Assembly: GCF_000686125.1 (NCBI RefSeq)
Contig: NZ_JMMA01000002.1
Span: forward strand, 620,001-684,000
Source: Ruminococcus sp. NK3A76
GTDB taxonomy: Bacteria > Bacillota > Clostridia > Oscillospirales > Ruminococcaceae
Direction: 5' to 3'
DNA: 64,000 bases
The position numbers were made by a program, and so were the translations under genes. Positions within the stretch are counted from its first letter, which is position 1; each line of letters begins with the position of its first letter. The notes below the pieces were generated by a model. It made no database searches. It saw nothing but the letters and a program-made list of their open reading frames with translations, and was not told the origin of the DNA. Positions 47,347-56,676 of the stretch are shown one piece after another.

Positions 47347-49601
47347 GTCGGGAGCCAAAGAAACCGGACTTTATCACAGTAAGTATCTACTCGGCTCTCG
47401 CAGGGTTCGCTCTGTATTTTTCGGCAGCGGTCGGTGCATCATTTGATCTTGTTACCGACGAGAACGGCAAGACGAATATTGAAATGCTTTCAAAGACCTT
47501 GGACAGCACCTTAAAGAATACCGAGCTTGTATTTGAGTTTGTTAAGGCTGGAGGATATGCTGTTAAACTGCCAATGTTTACAGCATTCGGTATAGGGCTT
47601 TATGCGCTTAATAAGTACACAAGCAGAAAGAGATTTCACCGAAAGGGCGAGGAACACGGCTCGGCAAGGTGGGCGAATAAGAAGGAGATACAAAGCCTTG
47701 CGGACAAGCCTAAGAAGGTAAAGCTGCCGTTCAAGATCAAAGTACATAACTTCTTTGAACGGTTAAAGTTCTGGAAACGACGGGAACTCAGCTTTGAGCA
47801 GGACAATAACGTTGTCCTTACAAACGAAGTCAAGATGTCGCTGAATACAAGGCAGACGAGGAAAAACCTGAATGTTATGGTCATAGGCGGATCGGGGTCC
47901 GGCAAATCCCGATTTTACGTCAAGCCTAATCTTATGCAGGCAAATACCTCCTATGTCTGTACCGATCCGAAGGGTGAGCTGCTGCGGTCAACGGGTAAAA
48001 TGCTTGAAAGCTACGGCTATGATATTCGGGTTTTCAACCTTATAGATATGGCTCACAGCAACAACTACAACCCCTTTGAGTACATCTATGATGTTGACGG
48101 TAATTATTCTGCAACAGCAGTAATCAAGATGGTTAATGTTCTGATGAAGAACACCTCAAAGGAAAACAGTGGCGGAGATCAGTTCTGGGACGACAGCACA
48201 AAGGCTTTGCTTGCAGCACTCTGCTTCTATTTAGTAGAGTGCGAAGATAAGTCAAGACAGAACTTTTCAGAGGTAATGAAGCTGCTGAAAAAGGCGGAGG
48301 TCAAAGAGGGCGACGAGGCATATATGTCAGACCTCGACCTCATATTCGACGCTTTGGAGGAGCCCGAAAAATATACCGAGGAGGCGGGAGGAATTGATAA
48401 GAGGGTCAAGGAGCTAAATCTGATCGACCTTGCGCAGAAAAGCCAAAAGTCTCACGAGTATATGTGCCTGAAATACTACAAGGATTTCAAAAAGGCAGCA
48501 GGAGATACGGCAAAGTCGATACTGATCTCAACGGCGGTGCGCTTGCAGGCGTTCAATATTCCCGAAGTAATGGATTTGACCTGCTGTGATAACATTCACC
48601 TTGAAACGATAGGCGACAGACCGACAGCAATGTTCATTATCATACCAAGCTCGGACGATACCTTCAATTTCTTGGCGGCGATGATGTACACTCAGCTTTT
48701 TGATGTGCTCTATGACAGGGCAAATTTCAAGTACAAAGGCAGGCTGCCCGTTCATGTCAGGTGTCTGCTTGATGAGTTTGCGAACATAGGCAATATACCG
48801 AGATTTGAGGAACTGCTGGCAACAATGCGTTCAATGGAGATCTCGGCAAATGTTATCATACAGAACTTGTCACAGCTTAAAAAGATGTACAAGGATAGCT
48901 GGGAGAATGTCTTGGGCAACTGTGACAGCCTGCTGTTCTTGGGCGGTCAGGAGCCGACAACTCTTGAACATATTTCAAAGACGCTGGGCAAGGAAACAAT
49001 AGATACAAGGTCGCATAACCGCACCAGAGGAAGGCAGGGCTCGACCTCCGAAAATGACAGTATTCTTGGGCGTGAGCTTATGACGGTGGACGAGCTGAAA
49101 ACTATGAAGGACAATGAGTGTATTCTTTTTGTTCGTGGCATTTATCCGTTTTTCTGCAACAAATACAAGATCGAGCGTCACCCGAATTACAAGCTGCTGG
49201 AGGATTTCAATGACGATAATGCCTACCTTATCAGCGACATAAATACGGTGAAGTTTGGTCATGAATCAGAGGACGAGAGTGATCTTCACAGTGAGCCGGT
49301 TGAAGATACCGAGCATGGAGCAGTTCCCGAAAAGATAGAAATGGTAGAAAACGAGCTTGACTGCCATGTGGAGAGTATCGACGTGGGTTCGCAGCAGCCG
49401 CATAGCCGTATTGCAGAAATGCAGGCGGCAGAGGCTTTTATGAAGAGAATGCCGAAAGTGCCGGAGGACGGACAGCCGGAGCCTGTAATCGTTGATGGTA
49501 CGGAAAGCCTTGTCGCAGCAGAGCCGATGGTCACAGATAACAGCAGATATATCGAGGTGTATGAAGATAATTACCTTGATGATTTTTATGATGATTTTTA
49601 G
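47343..49601 (+). CDS. VirD4/TraG-type type IV coupling protein
   Basis: 752 residues if translation starts at the ATA at 47343, overlapping the previous TAA and 8 nt after AGGGGG. The first in-frame ATG (47484) would remove the first membrane span (FITVSIYSALAGFALYFSAAVGA) and has no ribosome site. Second span near 75-90. Walker A GGSGSGKSRF (about residue 182), VCTDPKGE, Walker B CLLDEFANIGNIP (about 477), and FLGGQEPTTLEHI are typical of the family. It couples the relaxosome DNA to the transfer channel. The C-terminal 110 residues are acidic. Confidence 0.9.
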   Translation: MSREPKKPDFITVSIYSALAGFALYFSAAVGASFDLVTDENGKTNIEMLSKTLDSTLKNTELVFEFVKAGGYAVKLPMFTAFGIGLYALNKYTSRKRFHRKGEEHGSARWANKKEIQSLADKPKKVKLPFKIKVHNFFERLKFWKRRELSFEQDNNVVLTNEVKMSLNTRQTRKNLNVMVIGGSGSGKSRFYVKPNLMQANTSYVCTDPKGELLRSTGKMLESYGYDIRVFNLIDMAHSNNYNPFEYIYDVDGNYSATAVIKMVNVLMKNTSKENSGGDQFWDDSTKALLAALCFYLVECEDKSRQNFSEVMKLLKKAEVKEGDEAYMSDLDLIFDALEEPEKYTEEAGGIDKRVKELNLIDLAQKSQKSHEYMCLKYYKDFKKAAGDTAKSILISTAVRLQAFNIPEVMDLTCCDNIHLETIGDRPTAMFIIIPSSDDTFNFLAAMMYTQLFDVLYDRANFKYKGRLPVHVRCLLDEFANIGNIPRFEELLATMRSMEISANVIIQNLSQLKKMYKDSWENVLGNCDSLLFLGGQEPTTLEHISKTLGKETIDTRSHNRTRGRQGSTSENDSILGRELMTVDELKTMKDNECILFVRGIYPFFCNKYKIERHPNYKLLEDFNDDNAYLISDINTVKFGHESEDESDLHSEPVEDTEHGAVPEKIEMVENELDCHVESIDVGSQQPHSRIAEMQAAEAFMKRMPKVPEDGQPEPVIVDGTESLVAAEPMVTDNSRYIEVYEDNYLDDFYDDF

Positions 49602-49605
49602 GGAG

Positions 49606-50037
49606 ATGATATTTACGAAGTGGATAAGAAATAAGGCGGCTCAGATAAAGGCCGCTTTCAAGGAAGATCTTACAAAGAACAGTGATCTGACGGTAGAGCA
49701 GTGTGAGAGCAAGCGTATCAGAATGGTGCGGCGTATAAGCTTTGCCGTTACATTTGGTCTTATGGCAGCAAATCTTATGGGTATTACAGCGTTTGCTGAT
49801 GATTCCTCCGGCTCTTCGGGCAGTACAGAGGGTGTCGATACCTTTAACACCGTTGTGCAGTTCATCGTTGACTGGGTCGCCCGTATCGGTCTGGTGATAG
49901 GATTTATCGGTGCGATACAATTTGCTATGGGGTTCAAGGACGATTCCGCCGACGGCAAGACAAGAGGACTTATGTGCCTTGCATCGGGCTTTATAGTGTT
50001 TGCTGTAGCAAAGGCCTACGATATGTTTACTGTCTGA
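49606..50037 (+). CDS. Maff2-like/TrbC-like pilin protein
   Basis: 143 residues. The start is uncertain: the ATG at 49606 directly abuts GGGAG, so the real start might be a few codons later or non-canonical. A basic N-terminus, a signal-like hydrophobic segment (FAVTFGLMAANLMGITAFA), then two spans (VDWVARIGLVIGFIGAIQFAMGF and GLMCLASGFIVFAVAKAY). Arrangement and size fit Maff2/VirB2-type proteins that follow virD4 in Tn1549-like elements. It may form the transfer pilus or channel. Confidence 0.75.
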   Translation: MIFTKWIRNKAAQIKAAFKEDLTKNSDLTVEQCESKRIRMVRRISFAVTFGLMAANLMGITAFADDSSGSSGSTEGVDTFNTVVQFIVDWVARIGLVIGFIGAIQFAMGFKDDSADGKTRGLMCLASGFIVFAVAKAYDMFTV

Positions 50038-50068
50038 TACCGGCTCTGTATGGAAAGGAGTTGGTGGC

Positions 50069-50866
50069 GTGAGTATTATAGATTGGGATACTGTCGATGA
50101 ATGGCTTGATGATTGGCTTAGTATGATAAATAAGGCATTTGATAATGCTATGCAGATCTTGTTAGTGTCTCCATTTGACAGTAGTATTACAGCTATTGAT
50201 ACAGCACTTGCTGCTGTAGAGGGTGTAGCGCTTGTTATGGTGTCTATGTTCTTTGCTATACAGCTCTGTAACGAGGCCATGCTTCTTAGGATACAATCAT
50301 ACGAACAGGTTTTCAAGATATTTTTCAAGTTCATTCTGGCGAAAGTTATCGTGCAGAATGCCCGAGGTCTGATGGCTATCATATATAACAGTTTCAATAC
50401 TGTGGCATCTGACCTGATAGAGGACAGCTATGGTTTTCTATCTGGCTTTACGACGAGTGACCTGCTGCCAGAGCCTGACGATGAGGGCTTTTTAGGGCTT
50501 AACTATCTTGTTAAATACTTGGAAACTATGCCCACATTACTTATTCTTATGGGTGCGTGCTGGGTAATAAACCTTATCCTCATAGGCAGGATTTTTGAGA
50601 TCGTGGTATATACTGCAGTATCGCCTATTCCGCTTGCTACATTTGCAGCGGAGGGCTGGCACGATACTGCAAAGGGATTTATAAAATCGTATGCTGCGGT
50701 GTGCTTGCAGGGGTTGGTGGTGGTGCTGATGTTTTATTCTTTTTCACAGGTTGTAGATCTTCTTGGAGGAGAAAGCACAATAGGCATAACAATAGTTGCC
50801 CTGTCTTTAGCACTCGGTGTAGCAAAATCCGGTCAGTGGGCAAGACAAGCACTTGGCTGCGTGTAG
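50069..50866 (+). CDS. TrbL/VirB6-like conjugal channel protein
   Basis: 265 residues from a GTG, 8 nt after AAGGAG. Five or six hydrophobic segments, starting with GVALVMVSMFFAIQLCNEAML, then a loop (SDLLPEPDDEGFLGLNYL), and LILMGACWVINLILIGRIFEIVVYTAVSPIPLATFA, a signature of the clostridial conjugal membrane protein family. Presumed inner-membrane channel part of the secretion system. Confidence 0.82.
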   Translation: MSIIDWDTVDEWLDDWLSMINKAFDNAMQILLVSPFDSSITAIDTALAAVEGVALVMVSMFFAIQLCNEAMLLRIQSYEQVFKIFFKFILAKVIVQNARGLMAIIYNSFNTVASDLIEDSYGFLSGFTTSDLLPEPDDEGFLGLNYLVKYLETMPTLLILMGACWVINLILIGRIFEIVVYTAVSPIPLATFAAEGWHDTAKGFIKSYAAVCLQGLVVVLMFYSFSQVVDLLGGESTIGITIVALSLALGVAKSGQWARQALGCV

Positions 50867-50934
50867 GAAGGGAGGTGAGGCTGTATGTGTAGGTATCTTG
50901 GAATCAAAGCATACTTAGTTAGGAGGGGATAAAT

Positions 50935-51063
50935 ATGTCATTCATTCTATGGCTTGCGGTGTTTATTGGTATTTTGAGTATTGGCTATACTGCCTACGGA
51001 CTCGTCAAGCTGACAGACTATTTCAATGAGGTGTACGGATATGATAGAGATTCGCATACCTAA
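50935..51063 (+). CDS. Small one-span membrane protein
   Basis: 42 residues; AGGAGGGG lies 6-8 nt before the ATG. A hydrophobic span (FILWLAVFIGILSIGYTAYG) is followed by KLTDYFNEVYGYDRDSHT. It overlaps the prgI start by 23 nt in another frame, so translation is coupled. Not in common family lists I recall, though tiny membrane proteins at this place occur in such transfer operons. Confidence 0.65.
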   Translation: MSFILWLAVFIGILSIGYTAYGLVKLTDYFNEVYGYDRDSHT

Positions 51064-51430
51064 AGAAATAAAGAATTACAGGGAAAAGTTGTTTTTCGGG
51101 CTGACTCTGCGGCAAAGTATCTGTGTTGCGATTGCTCTGCTCGTATGTGTTCCAATATATATATGGGGACACCACTTTCTGCCGCAGGAGGCTATTTCCT
51201 GGATAGTTGTTTTCATAGCTGTTCCGCTTATGCTGACAGGCTTTTTCAGATATAACGATATGGCTGCCGAGCAGTTTGCTCTTGAAGTGATACATTTCTA
51301 TGCTTATCCGCAGAAGCGGGTCTATTCCTATGAGCCGCCGTTTATGGAGCTTAGAAATGCGTATCTGCTGGAGGAGCTTACAGAGGAATATGCAGCTAAA
51401 GGAAAACGTTTCAAGAAGAACAGGATATAA
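51041..51430 (+). CDS. PrgI family conjugation protein
   Basis: 129 residues from ATG 51041 with GAGGTG 7 nt upstream. MIEIRIPKEIKNYREKLFFGLTLRQ is the family start, followed by two spans (ICVAIALLVCVPIYIWG and AISWIVVFIAVPLMLTGFF), a YPQKRVYSYE motif and a basic tail. PrgI proteins sit next to VirB4 in Gram-positive transfer systems and probably act as VirB3 equivalents. Confidence 0.88.
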   Translation: MIEIRIPKEIKNYREKLFFGLTLRQSICVAIALLVCVPIYIWGHHFLPQEAISWIVVFIAVPLMLTGFFRYNDMAAEQFALEVIHFYAYPQKRVYSYEPPFMELRNAYLLEELTEEYAAKGKRFKKNRI

Positions 51431-51444
51431 AGGGGGCGATAGAG

Positions 51445-54348
51445 ATTCCTAAATATAATGACAGTTCAAAGGCGGAGACGACTAAGGCGACTACTACTAA
51501 AAAGACAACCACATCGGTCGCAAAAACAGCTCAGCCAAAAACGACGACAACTAATACAACAACGGTGACAACTACTGCACCGATATATACATCGGAGCAG
51601 AGTGTCACCGAGATCATTTATGAGGGAGATGAAAGTTATGCACAGACCGGAGTATCGCAAACAACAGTTTATCCGCAGACCTCGTATTCCGGTCATATCG
51701 AAACTGCACCGCATGAGGGCGGATACTCGTCGGAAGAAGAAAAATCCGGTACAGTTTCATCGGAGGCAGGGGTAGAGGACAGTGTTTCGGAAGATAGCGA
51801 AACTGTATCTTCTGTTGCAGAGCAGCCCGTTATATCTCTGAACGTAAAGCAGGCTCAGGCATTTACCTTGCTTGCAGGCACATTTGGATTAGTGATCGCA
51901 GCAGCAGTCATTATGATGAAAATGAAGGGCAAGAAAAAAACAGCCAAAGATGACCTGTCGGCACTTACTGCCAAAGAGCGTGATGATATAAGGATCAAGG
52001 AGGAAAATAAGAAAAAGCCGAAGGAGTGGAAGCTGAAGAAAAAGCGACCTGCTCCGAGAACTGTGCAGAAAACGCTGCCTTACAGAAAAGTGTGTGATGA
52101 CTACATATTCAAGGTCGATGACAACAAGTTTTCAAAGACCTACAAGTTTGAGGACATCAACTACCAGATAGCAAGACAGGACGAGCAGGAGAGCATTTTC
52201 TTGGGCTACTGCTCGGTGCTCAACAGCTTTGACACCAATGCCGATATTCAGCTTACTGTTCACAATAATAGGGTGAATAAGGCTGATTTTGATCGTATGG
52301 TGCTTATTGGTCACAAGGGCGACGGTTTTGACCATTATCGTGACGCATATAACGAAATGCTTATTGAGAAGATGGAGCAGGGGCAGAACGGTATCATCAG
52401 AAATAAATATATTACCGTCACCTTGCAGGCGGCTGATTTGGAAAATGCTCAGACAAAGTTCAACACTATTGATCTTGAATTGTTAAACGCTTTCAAGAAG
52501 ATAGGCTCGGCAATTAAACCGCTGACCTCCAATGAGAGGATAGTTCTGCTAAAGGATATTTTTCGTAATGTTGATGAGGAGATACCACAGCTTACAGACA
52601 AGCATTTTAAGCGGCAGGCGGAGCGTGCCTATTGCTGCCCCGATTATCTGGAGTTCAAGAAGGACTACTTTATGTGGGGGGATAAGTATGCTCGTACCAT
52701 GTTCATCAAGGATATGCCTGCAAGCCTTAAAGACAATATGCTTACGGATATTGCAAACACCAATCTTGATGTGATGATAAGTGTGAACATAGCCCCTGTT
52801 GACCCGTACAAGGCTTTGAAGATAGTAAATCATCAGCTCACATCAATGAGGGCAAATAAGCTGCAAGCTGAGAAAAAGGCGATACAGTCGGGCTACACTT
52901 CGGACGTTATCAACGAGGACTTGAAGCACTCGCTGATGGAAGCCGAGGAACTGCTTGATGACCTGAGAAGCAAGAATCAGAAGATGTTTCTTGATAACAT
53001 AATCATAATGGTGACGGCAAAGGATATGGACGAGCTTGAAAGCAATACCGAGGCAATAGAAGCTGTGGTACGAAAGCACATCTGCTCGCTGTCCACGCTG
53101 AAATTTCAGCAGGAGAAAGGCTTACAGAGTGTTCTTCCTCTCGGCAACTGCACCTTGAAGATAAGACGCACACTCACTACCGAAAGCACGGCAGTGCTTA
53201 TGCCGTTCAGCGGCAAGGAGATAAACCATAAAAACGGCAAATACTACGGCTTGAATGCCTTGTCGAATAATATGATACTTTTTGACCGCTTGCAGCTTAA
53301 AAATCCTAACGGCTTTATCTTAGGCTCTCCCGGCTCGGGCAAGAGCTTTAGTGCTAAGCGAGAAATGCTCAATGTGTTCTTGGCGACCGATGACGATATA
53401 ATCATCATCGACCCGGAACGTGAGTACACAAATCTTGTGGCTGCTCTTGGCGGTGAAACGATCTTTGTTTCTCCGGGCAGTACGAATTACATCAATCCGC
53501 TGGATATGTCGAAAGACTATTCCGATGATGAAAGCCCTCTGGTTATGAAATCCGACTTTATTCTTTCGTTCTGCGAATGTCTTATCGGCAAGCAGGGGCT
53601 TACGGCAAAGGAGAAAGCTATTATCGACCGCTGCCTTACAATGACCTACGGTGAGTATCTTATCAAGTTTGACCCCGAAAAGCTGCCGACGCTTATGGAG
53701 TTCTATGAGAATATCAAAGCACAGCCCGAAAAGGAGGCTAAGGGTCTGGCACTTTCCTTTGAGCTTTACATCAAGGGTAATCTTAATGTGTTTGCACACC
53801 ATACAAATGTTGACGTTAAAAACCGTGTGGTTTCTTACGACATAAAGGACCTTGGCAAGCAGCTTAAAACGCTGGGTATGCTGATAGTGCTTGATTATGT
53901 ATGGAACAGAATAACCGTCAACAGAGCGCAGGGCAAGAGAACATGGATATACTTAGATGAAATATATCTGCTGTTTGCAAATGAGTATTCCGCTAACTTC
54001 CTCTATGAGCTTTACAAGAGAGCAAGAAAATGGGGCGGCATACCTACGGGTATAACGCAGAATGTGGAGGACTTGCTGAAATCGGAAACAGCAAGGTCAA
54101 TGCTTTCAAATACCGACTTTGTTATGATGCTCAATCAGGCAACAAGCGACAGAGAGCAGCTTGCAAGGATACTGAATATCTCGGACAATCTGCTGTCCTA
54201 TGTTACCAACAGCGACAGCGGACAGGGGCTTATCTGCTGCGGTGGTTCAATTATTCCATTCAGAGATAAGTTCCCGCATAATGAGCTCTATGACTTAATG
54301 ACAACAAAATTATCAGAGATAGCCGAGAACGAGCACAAGAAGGAGTGA
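51445..54348 (+). CDS. VirB4-type conjugation ATPase with Thr-rich, membrane-anchored N-terminus
   Basis: 967 residues if started at the ATT at 51445, 8 nt after GGGGG; the first GTG (51565) has no ribosome site. Residues 1-130 are Thr/Ser-rich and low in complexity, then a span (AFTLLAGTFGLVIAAAVIMM, about 137-158) and a basic stretch. The VirB4 core follows from about residue 205: TYKFEDINYQIARQDEQESIF, Walker A GSPGSGKSFS (about 628), IIIDPEREYTNL, Walker B WIYLDEIYLLF and GGIPTGITQNVEDLL. It powers assembly or DNA transfer. The extra N-terminal part is not usual for the family. Confidence 0.88.
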   Translation: MPKYNDSSKAETTKATTTKKTTTSVAKTAQPKTTTTNTTTVTTTAPIYTSEQSVTEIIYEGDESYAQTGVSQTTVYPQTSYSGHIETAPHEGGYSSEEEKSGTVSSEAGVEDSVSEDSETVSSVAEQPVISLNVKQAQAFTLLAGTFGLVIAAAVIMMKMKGKKKTAKDDLSALTAKERDDIRIKEENKKKPKEWKLKKKRPAPRTVQKTLPYRKVCDDYIFKVDDNKFSKTYKFEDINYQIARQDEQESIFLGYCSVLNSFDTNADIQLTVHNNRVNKADFDRMVLIGHKGDGFDHYRDAYNEMLIEKMEQGQNGIIRNKYITVTLQAADLENAQTKFNTIDLELLNAFKKIGSAIKPLTSNERIVLLKDIFRNVDEEIPQLTDKHFKRQAERAYCCPDYLEFKKDYFMWGDKYARTMFIKDMPASLKDNMLTDIANTNLDVMISVNIAPVDPYKALKIVNHQLTSMRANKLQAEKKAIQSGYTSDVINEDLKHSLMEAEELLDDLRSKNQKMFLDNIIIMVTAKDMDELESNTEAIEAVVRKHICSLSTLKFQQEKGLQSVLPLGNCTLKIRRTLTTESTAVLMPFSGKEINHKNGKYYGLNALSNNMILFDRLQLKNPNGFILGSPGSGKSFSAKREMLNVFLATDDDIIIIDPEREYTNLVAALGGETIFVSPGSTNYINPLDMSKDYSDDESPLVMKSDFILSFCECLIGKQGLTAKEKAIIDRCLTMTYGEYLIKFDPEKLPTLMEFYENIKAQPEKEAKGLALSFELYIKGNLNVFAHHTNVDVKNRVVSYDIKDLGKQLKTLGMLIVLDYVWNRITVNRAQGKRTWIYLDEIYLLFANEYSANFLYELYKRARKWGGIPTGITQNVEDLLKSETARSMLSNTDFVMMLNQATSDREQLARILNISDNLLSYVTNSDSGQGLICCGGSIIPFRDKFPHNELYDLMTTKLSEIAENEHKKE

Positions 54349-54353
54349 TTTGA

Positions 54354-56066
54354 ATACAGATAGAGACTAAAAGGGCAAGAGATGCACCTCAGACGAATAT
54401 AGAGCGAGAGGGCATTGAGACCGGACATGAAAAGATAGGGGTCGGGAATAAGTATCATATAAAGTCGGTCAAAAAGGGGAGTATTCAGACTTCCTGGGGC
54501 GGAAAAGATGTGGTGCTTAAAAATCCAAACGTCAACCGAGAGGAACGAATAAGACAGCTTCGGGGTATAAAGCGGCGAAAGGACTATTTCAAAAGCCGTA
54601 AGTTTACTCTTTCAAGGCGGAAATATACTGCCGCTAAAGGCGATGAAGAAAGCCCGAACAACATAACTACAGTACAAAGCACAGTAAATGTTGCACAGGG
54701 CGTTATGCAGACAGGCGGTGTTATACGCACTGCTGTGGGCGGTACTCGGAATACGGCAGGCAGGATACAGACCGCTGTGAATCGTGGTGTAAGCGTCGGT
54801 TCGGTAAAAGATGTGGGTAAAATGGCAACTGTTGCAAAAAATGCAACAACCGGTGTTGTTAAGGAAGCAGGTCATTCTCTGTTGAGAACAAGGGTAGATA
54901 AGACCACCACCACCGATACCGGAACTGAGGCTATTAAGCAAGGGCTTACTGACATAAGTTATGCAGATAATGCCCGAAAAGCGGTCGGAAATACTGTAAA
55001 AGGCGGAATAAAGACTGCACGTTCGGTCAAGGAAACGCCAAAGGCTGTGGGGCGTGATGTGCAGAGGATAAGAGAAAAGCTTATCCGAAAGCACAGAGCT
55101 AAACAGATAGTAAAGGCTAAGAAAACAGGCAAGGCAGCAGGGCAAACTGCGAAGAAGGGCGCAAGTGTGATCGGAAAGGTCGTTACCTCAAAGGGGTTTA
55201 TCATAGCAGCTCTTGGGGCAGGACTTGTGCTATTAACAGCAACACTGCTTTCAAGCTTTATATCTTTGATAATCTCTGCTATATCCTCAATGTTTTCATG
55301 GCTCATACCCGGTGACGGCACAAGTCAGTATGATTATCTCCAGATGTATCATACTCAGGTGCAGGAAATACAAAGCCGTTTGCAGGAAGAAATAGACGGC
55401 AATTATGAATATACTCCTGAATACAGGTATGATGATACCGAGATCACAAGTTTGAACCAATATGGAAATCTCACGCTTTCAGTCGATGAGAATGCGGTCA
55501 TAGCTGCTTGTGCGGCAAAGGAGTTTCAAGTCGGAAATGACACTCTGACTGATGAAATGTTAAGTGAGGTAATTGAGAACTTTTATTCATACTCTCACGA
55601 AACAGAGAACGGGTATTGTCCGGATCACGACTGTATGATTGATGAAAATACTGAGCTCGTCGTTAATGACGGATTTAGTATCAAAAGTCGGGAATACATA
55701 GCGGCGGAGGATAAATATGCAGTTACATTCACCGGAGATTGTTATGAGCACACATCATCTGTTTTTACCGATCTGACTATTGGTACAAGTGACGGGGATA
55801 TAACCGGAACAGGATATGCGCAAATTGATGGCTCTGCTTGGGAAATAACATATAACATTGACAGCGACAGCTATTCGGATATTGATTGGGACGATATATC
55901 CATAAAGACCACAACAATATACTGCGATAACCCCGATCACGTTATTTACTACGGTGAGGTAGTGAATTTCGACGCAGAGACCGGGCTTGAGAATATGAAC
56001 TTTACTGATGATGTAGAGGGAATGTTTTGGACTTTCTATTCAATCTTACAGCAAGGAGGGTTTTGA
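54354..56066 (+). CDS. CD1108-like conjugation membrane protein
   Basis: 570 residues if started at the ATA at 54354, 8 nt after AAGGAG; otherwise from GTG 54510. The Arg/Lys/Thr-rich cytoplasmic part (1-275) includes RGIKRRKDYFKSRKF and many short Ala/Thr/Gly-Val repeats. One strong span (FIIAALGAGLVLLTATLLSSFISLIISAIS, about 283-312) precedes an extracytoplasmic domain with paired Cys/His (NGYCPDHDC, YCDNPDH). Position after VirB4 and start motif fit CD1108-family mobile element proteins, but the usual cell-wall hydrolase part is not visible. Confidence 0.65.
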   Translation: MQIETKRARDAPQTNIEREGIETGHEKIGVGNKYHIKSVKKGSIQTSWGGKDVVLKNPNVNREERIRQLRGIKRRKDYFKSRKFTLSRRKYTAAKGDEESPNNITTVQSTVNVAQGVMQTGGVIRTAVGGTRNTAGRIQTAVNRGVSVGSVKDVGKMATVAKNATTGVVKEAGHSLLRTRVDKTTTTDTGTEAIKQGLTDISYADNARKAVGNTVKGGIKTARSVKETPKAVGRDVQRIREKLIRKHRAKQIVKAKKTGKAAGQTAKKGASVIGKVVTSKGFIIAALGAGLVLLTATLLSSFISLIISAISSMFSWLIPGDGTSQYDYLQMYHTQVQEIQSRLQEEIDGNYEYTPEYRYDDTEITSLNQYGNLTLSVDENAVIAACAAKEFQVGNDTLTDEMLSEVIENFYSYSHETENGYCPDHDCMIDENTELVVNDGFSIKSREYIAAEDKYAVTFTGDCYEHTSSVFTDLTIGTSDGDITGTGYAQIDGSAWEITYNIDSDSYSDIDWDDISIKTTTIYCDNPDHVIYYGEVVNFDAETGLENMNFTDDVEGMFWTFYSILQQGGF

Positions 56067-56344
56067 TGTTCGGCTCACTTAAAAGACTAAGAAACAGCTT
56101 AAAAATGACAGACCTTTCTTCAAGGCAGGAGTCACAGGAAAGTGATGAGGGCAAGGATCATAGGGCGGTCATTATAATGGCAGCAATGCTTGCCGTTGCG
56201 ATCACACTTACACTTGTAAAGGCTACTTATGACCCGGTAACTCAGGCAGAGCTTAATAGTCTGAGGATAAGTGCCTTTGACGTTATATTATTCCTAACGG
56301 CTGTTATAGGGTATTTTGTAATGAAGAAAAGGGGGAAGAAATGA
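56066..56344 (+). CDS. Small two-span membrane protein
   Basis: 92 residues; AAGGAGG 6 nt before the ATG, which overlaps the preceding TGA. A charged N-terminus is followed by spans at about 34-52 (AVIIMAAMLAVAITLTLV) and 70-86 (AFDVILFLTAVIGYFVM). Co-translated with its neighbours in the transfer operon. No family recognised. Confidence 0.7.
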   Translation: MFGSLKRLRNSLKMTDLSSRQESQESDEGKDHRAVIIMAAMLAVAITLTLVKATYDPVTQAELNSLRISAFDVILFLTAVIGYFVMKKRGKK

Positions 56345-56676
56345 CAGAAAGGAAAGAAAAGCTGACAGCAAGGCTTGATAAAGTTCGCAAGAATATCGAG
56401 GACACCAAGCGGCTGATAGCTTATCACAAGAAGATGCTGAAGATATATCAGCGTAAGGAAACGGAGCTTTGCGACAGGCTCGAAAAGGAGCAGCTAAGTG
56501 ACCTGTTCAAGACTGTCAAGGATAAAGGCTGCGATATTGAAGCTATAAATACGGCTATCAATAATGGGGAGTTTTCATCAAGCGTTAATGAGGTTATCGC
56601 ACCAAAAGCGAATGAAGAAAATATTGATGTATACTATGATGATAAAAGGGAGGTTAGGATAGTTGAAGATAAATAA
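56341..56676 (+). CDS. DUF4315-like coiled-coil protein
   Basis: 111 residues, starting in an ATGA overlap. The first 60 residues form a coiled coil (ARLDKVRKNIEDTKRLIAYH, then QRKETELCDRLEKEQLSDLF), followed by a DIEAINTAINNGEF helix and an acidic tail. Pattern and location match DUF4315 proteins found between CD1108 and surface-protein genes in Tn1549-type elements. Role unknown. Confidence 0.75.
   Translation: MTERKEKLTARLDKVRKNIEDTKRLIAYHKKMLKIYQRKETELCDRLEKEQLSDLFKTVKDKGCDIEAINTAINNGEFSSSVNEVIAPKANEENIDVYYDDKREVRIVEDK

Noticed and set aside
49492-49605. Longer N-terminus for the Maff2-like protein inside virD4
   Set aside because: The extra codons overlap the end of virD4 in another frame and have no ribosome site.
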